Assembly (NCBI GenBank): GCA_918026815.1
Contig: CAKJVC010000012.1
Location: 2,108,001 to 2,172,000, forward strand
Reading direction: 5' to 3'
Source: Chalara sp. BL73
Taxonomy: Eukaryota; Ascomycota; Leotiomycetes; Helotiales
DNA length: 64,000 bases
In this document: positions 46,831-59,189 of the stretch, in pieces
How the letters are laid out: each line of letters opens with the position of its first letter
How positions within the stretch are numbered: the stretch's first letter is position 1
Position numbers and translations under genes: made by a program
Notes under the pieces: generated by a model
Told to the model about the DNA's origin: nothing
What the model saw: only the letters and a program-made list of their open reading frames with translations
The model's database searches: none

Positions 46831-49800
46831 TCCGACTTTGGGTTTGTTGATGTACATAGCAATTTTATGAGCTAGCAACTGAGTATATTTTGTGTGATGA
46901 AGACATGGACTGATGCCAGCGGAGGACTGTGTGTGGTTGTGATGAGCCAACTGGAGCAACCTTTTGGTATGTGTGGTACATTGACTGTTTGCAGCTAGAA
47001 GAAGAAGATTAGAATCCTGGCAAAATTACTAGCTTCGAGCTTAGCAATTTCCTAGCGCGCCCTCATTTCTCACCTTCTCAGCCTTGCTTCTCCCCGAGGA
47101 AGCCAAAAAGAATCTCCACAGGTGGACCTACGAGGGTGCGTGGATCTCGGTATTCAGAGATGGGATAGAAAACTGAGTACACGTCCGAATTGAAGTCTCC
47201 ATTCAATATTCTGAAATACGTGATATACCTGAAGTTGAGATTTGAAGTAGTCATAGAAACTAAGGCTATTAAAACCAATGCAAATCCCAAGAACATCCGC
47301 AAATTTTAGCTATTCTCAATTGTATTTTAGTTATTTTCTTCATGCAGGAAAATCATGTCTGCCAAGACACTGTGAACCAGAATTATGTCAGTATTAGTGC
47401 GATATGTAAGATATGCCGCACTAATAAATGAGCTGACAACTTCCGTTCAAACTTCTCCACAGAGCATGCACCTCCAATGTGGTAAACCTTTCCTATGCTC
47501 AAATTTCGAGCAGTTTCGATTTGAGGTCTCGAATTCTCGATAATTAATTGTTTAAAAGAGTTGTATAGCATATTTACAGACCTCACAACATCATCTTCAA
47601 GCATGGATTTGCTTTAATGTTTATATTGAATTGCATCATAAGGTCACTAACTTATCTGGCGGTTTCCTCACCACGATCTTACGCGCTTCTCCGCAAGCCT
47701 TCCACATAAAACAGACGTCTACTTTATGCTAATATTGGAGTATAGATTAGAGGCTAGATCAATATAAGAGGAATTGATGACAGAGCGAGCAGATACACGT
47801 TAACCAAGCTTTATATTTCCAATAGACTCTTTTGCCATCTTGGAAGGTCGTTGCAGTTGTTGAGGTGCATAATACCAGCATGCTAATTGTCAGTCATTGC
47901 TTGATTCCACTCCCAGCAGCAAGCAACACCATATTGTAGCTAATGAGACATTTCTAGGAAATGCCAGCTCCACACGGAGCGCTTTATCATCTCCTCAAAC
48001 AAAATAGTAGATATCTTTGAGCGCTAATTTGCTTCCATCCATTTCCGAGCTTTTACATAATTTTCAGCGAAGAGTCTCAACTCAGACCGAATTGTAACTG
48101 TCACGAGATGTTAAGTCAACTTCCTTCTCTGATCAGCTAGGATTATTAAGCCAGTTAATTAGCTGGATGAAAGTCTCATATCCCTCGTCATACTTTGTTA
48201 GGCAGGCTCCAACAGATTTTCTAATGAGATGGGTTCTTTTAAGAATTCATTAGCCAATTATATTTTGAAGCAATTTAATGTCTGCTCATGCATCATTCTT
48301 TGTACTAAAAGTGACGAAGTCTTTAACATAATAAATAGGAAGATGTTGTACAGAAAGTGTAATTGTCTGTTGCATTACAATATGTATTGCCGAGGCAATC
48401 ACGAAGCGAGAATTAAGATGATAGCTATGTATACTAATTTAAGAAATAAATATGTCAGCGGAGCAAACCGGTGGCCTGGAGGTTGCTGTATACTGATCGG
48501 ATGGTGTACAAGCAGCATGGCCACTGGAATGTGTAGACTGGCGTGAAGATGTAAACGCGGTGGCCAGGAGCTACCGATATAGAGGCGGTACAGAATTTTG
48601 GAAACCTCAATCTCGCAATCCAATGCCGCAAACAAATCCAAAACCAAGAGGAACCCCTTTAAGCTGGTCTTTGGTTTACCTCTGGTAAGGAAGAGGAGGA
48701 AAGTAGATGGGACAGAGGAGAGGAGCTTGGAACAGTAAGCATAACCTGTTCATCTATCCCCTGCTGCAGAACATTAGATATCCTGACTCTTTTTATGAGT
48801 CCCCACAATGTTATAGAGCACCCCTTTTAGTATCATCCCTAGATCAATCAACGCTTTTCCAAACACCTACGTATAATAATATGTGATAGCTTCACTTTTG
48901 TTTTTAAGACAAATTAAGTATCTTGAAGGCTGTTGTATGTTGTTTGAGCGATGGGCAACAGTGAAGGTATCGTAATGTAGAGTTGTCGTATTCCCAGCCA
49001 TCATTTGTCATTTTTTTATTGTTGGCTCCCAGCATCGCTGTGGATGTGGGCAAGCAAGGCTGGCCAGGAGGAATATGTGGTAGTACCGGTTGGTGAAACG
49101 ACGATCGAGGGAGCACGGAGGAGTAATAAATATGTAGAGGAGATGTTTAGGAGACTCTTAGACGCCGTTCTTGAGAAGCGATCCGTTGTAAATTGCCAAT
49201 GTTTCTATACGAGCAGTCAGTTTACCTTTGACTATCCCAAGATCACATTCCCATGCGTCCGTGGCATCTGACTTTCATGATTGAAATGGGTATAGTGCTT
49301 CATTTTTGGAGGCTGTATGGCTTCTTCAATATGTATTAAAGATAAAATTCGGAAAATCCTGGAGGAACTTAGGTACCTGACACCGAATTTCATCATTGAG
49401 ATGATGCTAAATCTAGCAGAGATTGTGTTTAAGGCTGAGTGCGAAGTGCAGTTGAGTCAATTTTTCTTGGCACGCTACTTTGTGGCATATATATTATATT
49501 TTGGAAGTTTTATGTTTGATTGTAAGTCAAACTTCTCCCTCCCCGCCTTTCGGCTAACTACTCGTGCTCAGGTAAAAGACATCGCGATGAATGTAGCCTA
49601 AACACCTGGCGGAGACGCTATGTGATAGCTTACTACTATGGGATAGTGTGGGATGTAGGCATCGCGGTGGTTTACCATTGCAAAGAACAAGATTGTATCG
49701 AGTTCTTCATATCAGTTGTCTAACCTGAGAATCACTCGCGGGTGAATAGCGCAACATTCTAGCCTTTTTTTTCCCCCCTCATCCCACTATCTTGCAGCTT

Positions 49801-50462
49801 GTTACACTAGCTGAAGGTGAAGCCCTAGTACATAAGTGCCTCTTAGGAATTCCAAATTTGATTGTAAGTCAAAACCGCTCCCCAGTCTCCTGTTCAGTTA
49901 AACTTTATTCTAGTAGGAAAACCCAGCAACCACAAATGAATATTTAATTGCCTATAGAAACAGTAAATCTGGGGACTTTGCGAGGCTCGGACCACTGAAT
50001 GATGATATGTATGATTCTGTAGTGAGTTAGTGGCCCGCAATGGAGGTCTTGGTTTAACATTTAATGTTTTGGCCTTATAACACATGGAGTCATGGGAAAT
50101 ATCCAAGTTTGTCCTATTATCTAAACTTTTTTTATGAAATTTATTTATTGAAAAAACGCCTGGGAAAAAAGTATTATTCTAGCTATGAGCACTTCTGCTT
50201 TATGTACGTGAAGTCTTTCACGTAATCAGTATAGTACCCCAGCAGCTAATGCTGACATGCATGAATTTGGAAAATGATGCTTGAAACAGTCGTAGTTAAG
50301 ATCGAATCACCTACTTTATGCATGTTACTTGTTTCAATGAAAGAGACATAACAATGAAAGAGCATGTGGTTGAGCGCAATGGCCTTGTTGTCACACATCA
50401 GTTCTGCCCAGATAGGCCCTACATAGAATGGAGATACCCAGCGATGCGCGAACTGTATCATT
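46831..50462. other. AT-rich gene desert with doubtful small frames
   Basis: About 3.6 kb. A minus-strand frame at 47078-47302 begins with a plausible signal peptide (MRMFLGFALVLIALVSMTTS) but is only 74 codons long and unknown. A plus-strand frame at 49317-49601 (94 codons) is unknown. The 17-base direct repeat TTTGATTGTAAGTCAAA occurs at 49515-49531 and 49857-49873. Confidence 0.45.
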
Positions 50463-52972
50463 TGTAGAGTTCAAGGTCATGAGTCGGGATCAAGGTGCCC
50501 TACTCCAGAAGTTGGTTTCATTCATTCTGAAAAACTGAGTCCCGTTGTAGGCTGGGCTGATGGCGAAGGCCATTCTTATACTTTTTTTGATGCTTCAGTG
50601 CGACGGCGGCCCAATCGTCCGGAGCTACGTACTCTTACCCTGTTTGACAATGATAGAGGGGTGGCAGATTTCAAGGAGCATCAAGCACGCTGGGACCATA
50701 ATTCAGCACCGGTACGGCTATTTTGGTGTACTGCTTTGCGACCAGGAGACTTCATTCGGCTTGTGCCTAGATCAGCTTATACTGGATGGGTCAAATTTGT
50801 CAATAATGCTCAAATAACTATTGGGTATGAGCCCATAATCAAAGAAACTGTCCTCCCGAAGGCTACCCCATGGAATTCCCGACTCTATATCAATTCATTA
50901 GATGCAACATTAAAAGAGATTCGACTTCTCATTCTGCAACCAGGGATTGGCGCAGATGCTGTTGAATGTTTCCTCATGCATTCTCAACTTAAGAGTGGAC
51001 AAGAATTCGATACACTATCATATTGCTGGGGTGATTTAGCTGATATTGAAACCATTATAAAATGGATAGTTCCTCAATCGGTGGCGCAAAAGAAACGGTT
51101 CAAATATCCGCTTCGGTTGGGGCAGCCCTACGCAGGCTCCGTTGTCAGAACAAGACTCGAGTGATATGGATTGATCATATCAACCAGTATGATCTTGAAG
51201 AACGCGCCCAACAGGTGAAAATGATGTCGGATATCTACTCTGAAGCATCAGTAGTTCATATCTGGTAAGTCTAGGTATTGGTATTTAAGGCCGCCATTTC
51301 AAGAAGATTACCAGGTTCTTTATTCTCATACTATTTCAAGTGTACATGAACCTCTAGACAGCGTGCGGCTCATTACGTAATATCTTAATCTGATGGACAA
51401 GAAAGCTGATTCTGAGGTTCTGATGTATAGGTTAGGGAAGGGTGATTGCACATTAACAACTGCCTTGAAAATTCTTCGAGACGTGCACAATTTCAACATC
51501 CGTGTTTGCGATGGTGCAGATGCTTGCAAATGTGCCGGGACACCGCATACTTTGACCGCGGAGAGCTCAGCAATTTTATTAAAGTTAAACACTCTTTTAA
51601 AGGATTTCATGAAGTCTTCACTTACCATAAGAAATCATTTCATATCGACGTGGTGCACTCTGCTGGGGGATTGAGCAATGAGCAGTTATCTAAATTAATG
51701 TCCTGTCTATTCTCAAACCCATGGTTTCGACGAGTATGGGTTTTTCAAGAAGCCATAGGAGCTCGAAAAGCTTTCGTATATTGTGGCGCTGATATGGTAA
51801 CCTGGGAGGAGGTTCTGGACTTCAACCAGTGGTTTATGGACAATGAGGCCGGGGTCAACGATCTTCATCTTGCGCCGAAGATTGCAATGCCATTTCTTTG
51901 GCACGACTTGCGTAAACAAGTCTCTTACACTTCATTATTGAGCAAAAACCATCAGCTAAGTATTTTAGATGTGTTCATCCGCAGCCTTGAGCTCAAAGTA
52001 GCAGATCCCAGGGACAAATTATTTGCACTGTTGGCATTTGGGTGCGAAACTAGCAACGCTGCTAGTCTTCCTGTAGCTCTACAGCCCTCGTATAGCAAAT
52101 CTGTTGAGAGAGTATTCACTGACTTCACGAGATGGTGGATTCGCGAAAACCAGTCTCTATTGATTCTATCCTCGACGCACTGTCATCCAGGGAGGACGCG
52201 GCGGCGCACTCTACACGACCACGCAGAACCGCTGCTTTCGAGGCCAACCTGTGCTCTAGGAAGTGATGGGCATGTGAAGTTGAGTAATGCTACACTGGGA
52301 GCTCAATTCAGATTTTGTGCCACAAAAGATTCTGTGCCAAACAAAGACCTTCTAGCTGAAGAACCTGACGCAAACGAGCATCTACTTCGATTGCAAGGCT
52401 TTCATGTTACAAACATAAAAGAGATCAAGTATCTCTCTTTAGAGCCTAGTATGGTGGAAGGGGCGTCGAAAGATGTTGATGATCTGCTTCGAGTGTTTGA
52501 CACAATTATCGATCCTATAAATGATTTCAAGTTTTGGAACTCGAAACAAAATGGGCCAGATGACTTCCCCTCAGCCACTAGCCGAGACCTGAAAAAACTG
52601 TTCACACAATGGAACGGTATTTCGGACAGCCGAAACTACCTGCGATAAAAATTCCCCCAAACTTCTCGAGTAGTGGGGCCTTAGTTAGGTGTGAAACTAG
52701 TAGCATTCCAACCTGTATCGACCCCTTTCTCTTGGTCACTACAGATGGAAGAATTGGTCTCTGCCCCTGGGGTAGCAAAGAAAGGTGATCTTATTGCGAT
52801 TCTGTACGGTGGACAAGTACCATATCTGCTTAGACCTTTAGAAAACACACTAGATAAGGATCCTCAATATGAGTTCGTGGGTGAGTGTTTCGTAATGGGG
52901 ATTATGTACGGAGAATATTTCGAAGAGCAAGTTGAGCTTCAGGAAAATCCCGAAGTTTTCTCTTTGATCTAG
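50463..52972 (+). pseudogene. HET-domain (heterokaryon incompatibility) gene with frameshifts
   Basis: The first reading frame is open from about 50463 and carries FDTLSYCWGD, the HET entry motif, to about 51060. It then stops matching. The next motif, IWIDHINQYDLEERAQQVKMMSDIYSEA (given in parts: VIWIDHINQYDLEERAQQ, MMSDIYSEASVVHIW), is in another frame starting at 51062. The break is at an A-run (51058-51061) and one extra base would join them. After an intron with donor at about 51265, the gene continues (51446-52648) with LFSNPWFRRVWVFQEA, the HET WxxRxWxxQE-type motif, and KVADPRDKLFALLAFG. The C-terminal part is again split near 52783: DPFLLVTTDGRIGLCPWG is in one frame and KGDLIAILYGGQVPYLLRP in the next. 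Two single-base breaks at A-runs suggest recent indel damage or sequence errors. Relatives are 600-750 residues. Confidence 0.85.
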
Positions 52973-53369
52973 AGTTGACGATGGCGCCGTATCGTGATTC
53001 AACTGCGTCATAATAGATCCGGCGGAGTAGAACGGGTTTTTCATTGTATAGGTTCAATATATTACGCCGCACAAGCATTCTTGGCCAGCAATTAGTGACG
53101 ACTATCTAGATCTTCCAGGTTCGGTTAAAAGCCCATCTTCTAGGAATAGATGGAAACCACAAATCAGCAGATTAATTGGTAGATTCTGTCGCGAAGAGAT
53201 CATGTCCCCGGCATCACATGCGTTCCTGGTATTTATCTGTGGCCACAGTATAGTACTTATGCTCAGATTATTTTACAATCTATGGTTACAGTCGATATTT
53301 TTAACCCTAATCACTGACCCTCGAAAATACTGTTTCCTAGGTCACTTCACAACTTCCATCGCTGTGTAA
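52973..53369. other. Intergenic region between convergent HET relic and zinc-knuckle gene
   Basis: About 400 bp, nothing supportable. Confidence 0.6.
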
Positions 53370-54847
53370 TCATTGGCGAGCCAAAGCCGGGTTTACTACA
53401 TTCAACCACCGATTGGAGAGCTCATCCATTGCCTCCTTATCCATGATTACTCCGGCCCACGTAAGAACAGTTTGGCAATCTGCCCACTTTGTTCCTTTAG
53501 CACTCTCCTTAAGCATTAGAATAGCCTGGTCATGTCGCTGAGATACCCATTCTGCAATGACAGATATCCAAAACCAGCCATCCTTTGAGGATATTCGGCG
53601 TAGCTCTCTGGGCAGTTCTCTGTCTGAGTTGTGCTGCTTCTTAAAATAATCCCAGTTCATAGGGCGAGCACCATAGAGGATTTCCATTCGGTCGGGATCA
53701 AACTCTTCGTCTGCATAGTCTCGATTTTTATTAATATGATCTTCCCATATGACTACCCTCCTAAATTGATTTCCTTTTGCAACATCACCGGAATTATCGA
53801 GTTCTGCGGCAGCACGTCGAATTCGCGACCAAGTCCGGAAATGTTTTGGAGCTATATTGCACATCTCTTCACTAAGCTGAGTTCTGCGAATGCAAATAAG
53901 TATTCTAGAGCATAACAATTAGATAATTATCTTAATAAATAGCCAAAAAGGATAAGAGCAGAGGCTTACAAAGAATTACTTGTGGCTTCAATTTTTTTCT
54001 GACGCTTCTCAGGTGATGTCGCAAGAGCCTCATCTGGCTTTTGACGTTTCCTAGAAACTACAATCAGTATCGTAATCCTCAAAACGCTAATGAAGATATT
54101 TTCTGAGTGCAATTACTGGGGAGAGATTTTAAAGTCATCAGCAGGCTGCTCTGAGCTGCCTGGCGTGGCTGTATCCGACAAGTCGATGACCTCGTCACCA
54201 GGCTGAGGAAGACTCTTTGCATATTTCTTGGAAATAGTCCCGTTGCTTGACTTCTGTGGACGAGGCGAACCTTGCGATAGCGTAGAATCGTTTGGAATGA
54301 CATCTGGTCGCTCTTGAACTGAATCTTCGGGTTTGGACCTATCTATAGGCTTTACTGCCCCAGCTGCATTACTGATGTCTTCTTCGGCTTCCTCGGTTTG
54401 GGGTGTGATTATTGTCGATGAAACGTCACTTTCCAAGAGAGGATGTACAGCGGCGGTATGTCCGGTGGTGCTTAATGAAGCAGTGGATTGAGAGCTTCCC
54501 AAAGCAGGACCGTTGTCTGGCTGAGCTTTATTATCCTGAATACCCAAGCAAGTCATAAGCTCCCTCATCTCATTCTCGACGGAATCCACCAAACCGGAGA
54601 GTCGCTGCATTTTGCCATAGATAGAATCAAAGTGAGCAGTGCCCTCCTCGGTAAAAAATTGATCGCTTTGAGATTCTTTCTTAGCTTGATCAAGACGTTT
54701 CAATACTGAAGTGGATATTCCCCTAAGATGATCCAGACCATTAGTCACGCCTTGTAGTTCCTTCTTCGCATTGTCCTTTGCTAGCTTCAGATCTGAAGGG
54801 CAGTCTTGGTAAGAATGGCCCAACTCTTTGCAAATTCGACAGCGCAT
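53370..54847 (-). CDS. Orphan protein with N-terminal CCHC zinc knuckle
   Basis: Exons are 54847-54117, 54050-53970 and 53904-53370 (introns 66 and 65 bp; all phases consistent), giving 448 residues. The protein starts MRCRICKELGHSYQDCP, a CX2CX4HX4C zinc knuckle at residues 3-16 typical of RNA- or single-strand-DNA-binding proteins. A predicted coiled-coil or helical region follows (about 20-100), then a long polar, Ser/Glu-rich disordered centre with a SUMO-interaction-like EVIDLSD. A basic patch (SPEKRQKK) sits around exon 2. The C-terminal third (from RRTQLSEEMCN to the end) has Trp-rich folded character (MNWDYFKKQ, DGWFWISVIAEWV) but no family I recognise. It might be a domesticated Gag-like or RNA-binding protein; this is inference. 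It lies just downstream of YTM1 in the same direction. Confidence 0.75.
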
Positions 54848-55479
54848 GATTGCGAGTTGGATTTGAGGCGCCTAAGTATCGATGAATTCTCGGTGTATTT
54901 GATGCTGTGAATGTGTTATATTAGGGGACTGCTACCGCAATTCGAAAGACAAGAGTGATGCTGTGTTGCTGTTGTTGGATCACGAAGGTGAGTTTCAATA
55001 TGCCCTCAAGCATGGTATATAGCCTTGCCGACCTAGATAGTGGCCTATCGTTCTTATCAAATACCCTTATCCTGCTTGCTATCTGACCAAACTGAGGTTA
55101 ACCGATGGCATTACCATAGGGACTCGTAATAAAAATTTTAACTTTTTATCAAAGGATCTTAGAGCTGGTAATAGGATTGCCGCCGTACTGAATTAGACCT
55201 AGGTCTACACTCGGTTTAGTCACTCCTCATGATATGGTGGTCAGACTTTCCTTTCAGCGTAACCGATGCTAGATTTCCGTCATCATCATGTCTAACAAGC
55301 ATGCAAACAACTTTGAATATTATTTAAAGCTTCCAAGTTTACGCTGCAAAGTAAGTGTGCTGGGCTGTAATACGAGACATTTAAATGGCCCAATGCAGTT
55401 AGTGGCAATAGCACTATGAATTTAGAGCAAATAAAATGAAAACGCAACTTGGGTATCACTTTTCTTCGAAGCAAAGTTA
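54848..55479. other. Short spacer between zinc-knuckle gene and YTM1
   Basis: About 630 bp, with no supported gene. It should contain the zinc-knuckle promoter and the YTM1 3' end. Confidence 0.6.
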
Positions 55480-57242
55480 TTATACAGTCGCCGCGGTGAT
55501 GCCTTGCCCTCGATTTATCTGGATCACTTTGTCTTCTCCACCACTCACAATACCAACCTCTTTGTCCCACACAACGCTAAATACCTTAACTCCCTCTCCC
55601 CCAACAGGCTTCTTCGCGCCATTCTGGGAATTTCGTTCAATGATGTACATTGCTTCTCCTACAATTCCGGATCCTTCGTCTTTAGTGCCTTGCCTTGTGC
55701 TTCGTAGATCCCACCTAAGCCATGTCAGAATATGTGCTCTATAATTTTGTCTACTTTTGCTACATAATTTAGAGATTTCGGTAAGGAAAACACTCACACG
55801 CGGCACGTTCCGTCATTACTTGCAGAGACCAAACCATAAGTACTCTCCGGATTTGGTGACAGCGATGTAACCAAATTAGTATGGCCACGGAGAGTCATAA
55901 CTTGAGTAGTCGACGCAGAAACTCGCGGGTCAAGAAGCGTAATATGCCGTGCTGTGGTTCCCGCGGCTAGTAATTGTGAGCTTATGCCTGGAAGTGCAGT
56001 TATGGAATACAGGGGATGCGATGTAGTTCTTGTGTCAACTAAACTGGAGGTCGTGAGATCAAAGGTGCGGACTGTATGGTCCTGGGAACATGAATACGCA
56101 ACGGTGGGATCCAAAGGGTTGAAAATTATGCCGTGCACTGGGCCTGTATGTGCTGATATGAGCGAAAGAGGACCCTTTTGTGGTGTTGATACAGACGTTG
56201 AAAATTTGCGCCTTTTAGAGCGAAGGGTACTGGGAAGAAGTGCAGTAGGAGCCTGTAGTTTTGGCTGTCAGATTGAACGGTTCTATATAATATAATCATG
56301 ATGTTCACAACTAAGGACGTACCTCAGGCGCCGATGATTCGCTTGCTGTCCACAAACCTACGAGGATTTTGTTAGCATCAATTGGATATATTGAAAATTC
56401 AACGGGATACGAGAAAATCCAGCTTTCGGAGGCCTAAAGCAGGTTCCGTACCAATTTTATCATCTCCTGCAGCGGAAAGGATCCGATTACTGGGTCCATG
56501 TACTGCTAATGAAAAGATATATTGTTTGTGACCATATAATTCCACTTTGGGCTTCAGCTTGCCTGAGTCTCCAGCTTCTGATTCTGTATATTGCCATATC
56601 CGTATGGTTCGGTCCATACCCGCAGAAGCAATTCGACTGGGAGATATGAATTTCACTGCCTTGATCCCATGTGTGTGTCCACCATCGCTAGCTGTTGTTG
56701 AAGTGGCAATTGGTTGTCCTGATTTGTTCCATACCCGTAGGAGTCCGTCATAAGATCCAGATAATATCCTTTCCTGCCCAGGCACAAAGTTTAGTGCATC
56801 GCGACCAGATGGACCTGCGGCAGATAAGACGTCCACGCTGCTGACCCAATCATCATGGTTAAAGCTAGCTACATATATTGGCGGTATGAAACTTCGAACA
56901 TATTCGAGAAGTAATTGCCTTTCCGCCGAGAGACCATGGCTTGTAAGGTATTCTTCTAAAGTCGTTCGCAGAAATGATCCATTGATAAGAAACTGGTATG
57001 GGACGATTTTGGAGTGGCCAAGCATAGACTCCGAATTTAGAATTTGTGACAGACCAGATCGACCAATATCTGTGACTCCATCAGCATAATAGAACAGTGA
57101 AATATGGCTTTTCCTGCGAAAGAGACCTACTTGTTGGAACGAGAAGCTGCTGCTTCCCCTCCGGAAGTTCATCTTCGGATGATTTTGTAAAAAACTGGAC
57201 TTGAACCTGGCGCACACCAGTTCCAGCCATTGGCGTATCCAT
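55480..57242 (-). CDS. YTM1: Ribosome biogenesis WD-repeat protein (WDR12 homologue)
   Basis: Ytm1 forms the Nop7-Erb1-Ytm1 complex needed for 60S assembly and is removed by Rea1. Exons are 57242-57131, 57069-56452, 56357-56323, 56252-55798 and 55714-55480 (introns 61, 94, 70 and 83 bp), giving 484 residues. The N-terminal NLE domain ([46 protein letters not shown]) binds the Rea1 MIDAS. Seven WD repeats follow (for example [44 protein letters not shown]). The length matches the family (about 480-490). Intron 3 has two acceptors 12 bp apart, both in frame. The start is ATG 57242; a second ATG four codons on is possible. Confidence 0.95.
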
Positions 57243-57614
57243 ATCGGGCGCGGGATAAGTATACCTGGTTGTTTGACGGGATGGCAAGAGATATCGCACG
57301 GCTGACGGATAGGAAAATACATACAATTTTTTTTAATTTGGAATCTCAGCCTTGTCATGTGAGTACTTCCCACCCCTCAGCCAGATCCACCAAGGCTGCC
57401 TCTAGCCTTATTTAGTGTAAGGAAAGGGGGCTGACATAATTTGAAGGACTTTAGCGATGGTCAGCTCACTAATCCAATTAAGGAAAATTCGGACTTTCGG
57501 CGTATGACAGAAATTGCCTAAAGAGGATCGGTGTCCTGACATCGCTCTCTACATTTCATATATACCGGGTCCCTCGACAAGAATCAAAGCCATGTCTATT
57601 TAGGTACAATTTCA
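57243..57614. promoter_or_regulatory. Divergent promoter of YTM1 and the 57.6 kb gene
   Basis: 372 bp between the start codons; both promoters must lie here. No specific element identified. Confidence 0.5.
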
Positions 57615-59189
57615 ATGTCTCCGAAAATGACAACAATCTTTAAGGGTCCGACTCTCGAGTACAAAATCAGCTTTGGGCTTGATCATACACTACAATGGGA
57701 CCCACCCACGAACTCAAAGGAGCTGGCTATTGCGTTGAGTTACCACTTTCCTTTGGAGCCTGACCTTGAGAGCAAGATGAGGGCTGCAATGGTCAGATTT
57801 TTGCAAATGGAGAAAAGTGAAGCAGTCCATCAGGAGAATATAAACAGATATTTAACGCCTGAAGACGATAGCCCTCCATCCTCTAAAGCTGGTAGTCATG
57901 TGACAAATTCTGTGAAGCGGATCAAACCAAACAAAGAGGTCAGCTTGAAGGTCTTATCCTGGAACCCAGAGAAGGGAGCTAGAGGAGGATTCAAGAGGGA
58001 GGTCAAAAGGCGTCGATATGATGCAGAAGAAGGTGCAAAAGTTGCCAAAAACAGAGGCTCTGCTTGTGAGGAGCATCGACGGCAGAAGCTCAAGGTTCGT
58101 CGTTATAAGAATGACATTAGCTTAGACACTAATAAGATCAAGTGTGATCCGGAAATTTGCCCGAGAAATAAACAACGTCTCAAGAACGATACATTTATTT
58201 CGAGTGGCCAGGCTCACAGAGGCGGTCCTTGCCCCAGGACTACTCTAACCTCGATTACGTCAACTGAGATTCCTCATATCGCCCGTGAAGATGTACCCTC
58301 TTTGAAGATTGCCGACGATCAGGAGATACATATGCAATCCAAATCCCCTACTGAATGGAGCATTCATTCCACTGTGATGCTAAATGAAGAAATGACCTCA
58401 GCTGAGCTCACGTATCCAGGTTTATGGGAACCCAATGTTCGATCTAATGTTCAGCATATAGATACTCAGCTGCCCTCGAGTATCCTTAATCACTATGATG
58501 ATGCGGTTTTGAATATGATGCCTCTCGACCCCAATTTCAATTGGGATTATCCCATGGGAGAGTATATGAACATGAACTCATTCTCTTGGCAAGGCAGCTC
58601 AGACTTCGATCCGGGAATTTTCTTCCTCCCTACTTTACGGCATTTAGATCCATCAACGCTCCCTTATATTTCTGAAGACACAGTGTACCCTGATATACCC
58701 GAAGGACCCAAGCTCAAAAGTTCAAAACAAAATGCTCCTTTACTTCCCACAGGTTTTGATAGCTTTCATACATTTGTCTTGCCTTCGAACTATGCACAGA
58801 CACCCGATATTCCAGTGGAGGCCGATGTATCAGCCGATGTTGTGACATTACCTCCGCGCGAGACTCCTGGATTGGGAACAGGTGTCGAAATAGCTTCTAC
58901 TGAAGCCACATTTTGGACTTATGCCGAAGGAACATCTAATGACGAGCAGATGTCGGGGATTACAATCAGCATAGGCAAGGGCGACAACTCTATATCCATC
59001 GACTTTGAAAACAAGGCAAATCTCCTTGCCAAGCTACGAGATCTTATGACAGACCCAAATTACTCATTTGTATTTTCAGGTTGTAAACCCGATATGGAAG
59101 AGCGAGTGTCTTATTGTCGGGCGAGTTTGGGACGGAAAAGTGCTTGGAAACGATTGAAAGAAATTCCATACTGTCAAGTGCGGCGATGA
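57615..59189 (+). CDS. Nuclear orphan with basic, Cys-containing central region
   Basis: Single exon, 524 residues, ATG 57615. The N-terminal 40-80 residues are a compact segment (LEYKISFGLDHTLQWDPP). A strongly basic region follows (KRRRYDAEEGAKVAKNRGSA, about 130-150), then a Cys/His cluster CEEHRRQKLK ... IKCDPEICPRNK (about 153-190). This vaguely recalls the short zinc-binding elements (GACxxCRxxKxKCDP) of fungal nuclear proteins, but spacing and one Cys position differ. The C-terminal half is acidic and Pro/Thr-rich with short hydrophobic motifs, like an activation region, ending with a small basic tail. Likely a fungal-specific nuclear protein, possibly a regulator; no function is assigned. 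It is divergent from YTM1. Confidence 0.7.
   Translation: MSPKMTTIFKGPTLEYKISFGLDHTLQWDPPTNSKELAIALSYHFPLEPDLESKMRAAMVRFLQMEKSEAVHQENINRYLTPEDDSPPSSKAGSHVTNSVKRIKPNKEVSLKVLSWNPEKGARGGFKREVKRRRYDAEEGAKVAKNRGSACEEHRRQKLKVRRYKNDISLDTNKIKCDPEICPRNKQRLKNDTFISSGQAHRGGPCPRTTLTSITSTEIPHIAREDVPSLKIADDQEIHMQSKSPTEWSIHSTVMLNEEMTSAELTYPGLWEPNVRSNVQHIDTQLPSSILNHYDDAVLNMMPLDPNFNWDYPMGEYMNMNSFSWQGSSDFDPGIFFLPTLRHLDPSTLPYISEDTVYPDIPEGPKLKSSKQNAPLLPTGFDSFHTFVLPSNYAQTPDIPVEADVSADVVTLPPRETPGLGTGVEIASTEATFWTYAEGTSNDEQMSGITISIGKGDNSISIDFENKANLLAKLRDLMTDPNYSFVFSGCKPDMEERVSYCRASLGRKSAWKRLKEIPYCQVRR

Noticed and set aside
47400..50500. Search by eye for a transposon (terminal repeats, transposase or reverse transcriptase motifs)
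   Set aside because: No long terminal repeats, no DDE or YxDD-type motif in any frame; only the 17-base repeat was found.
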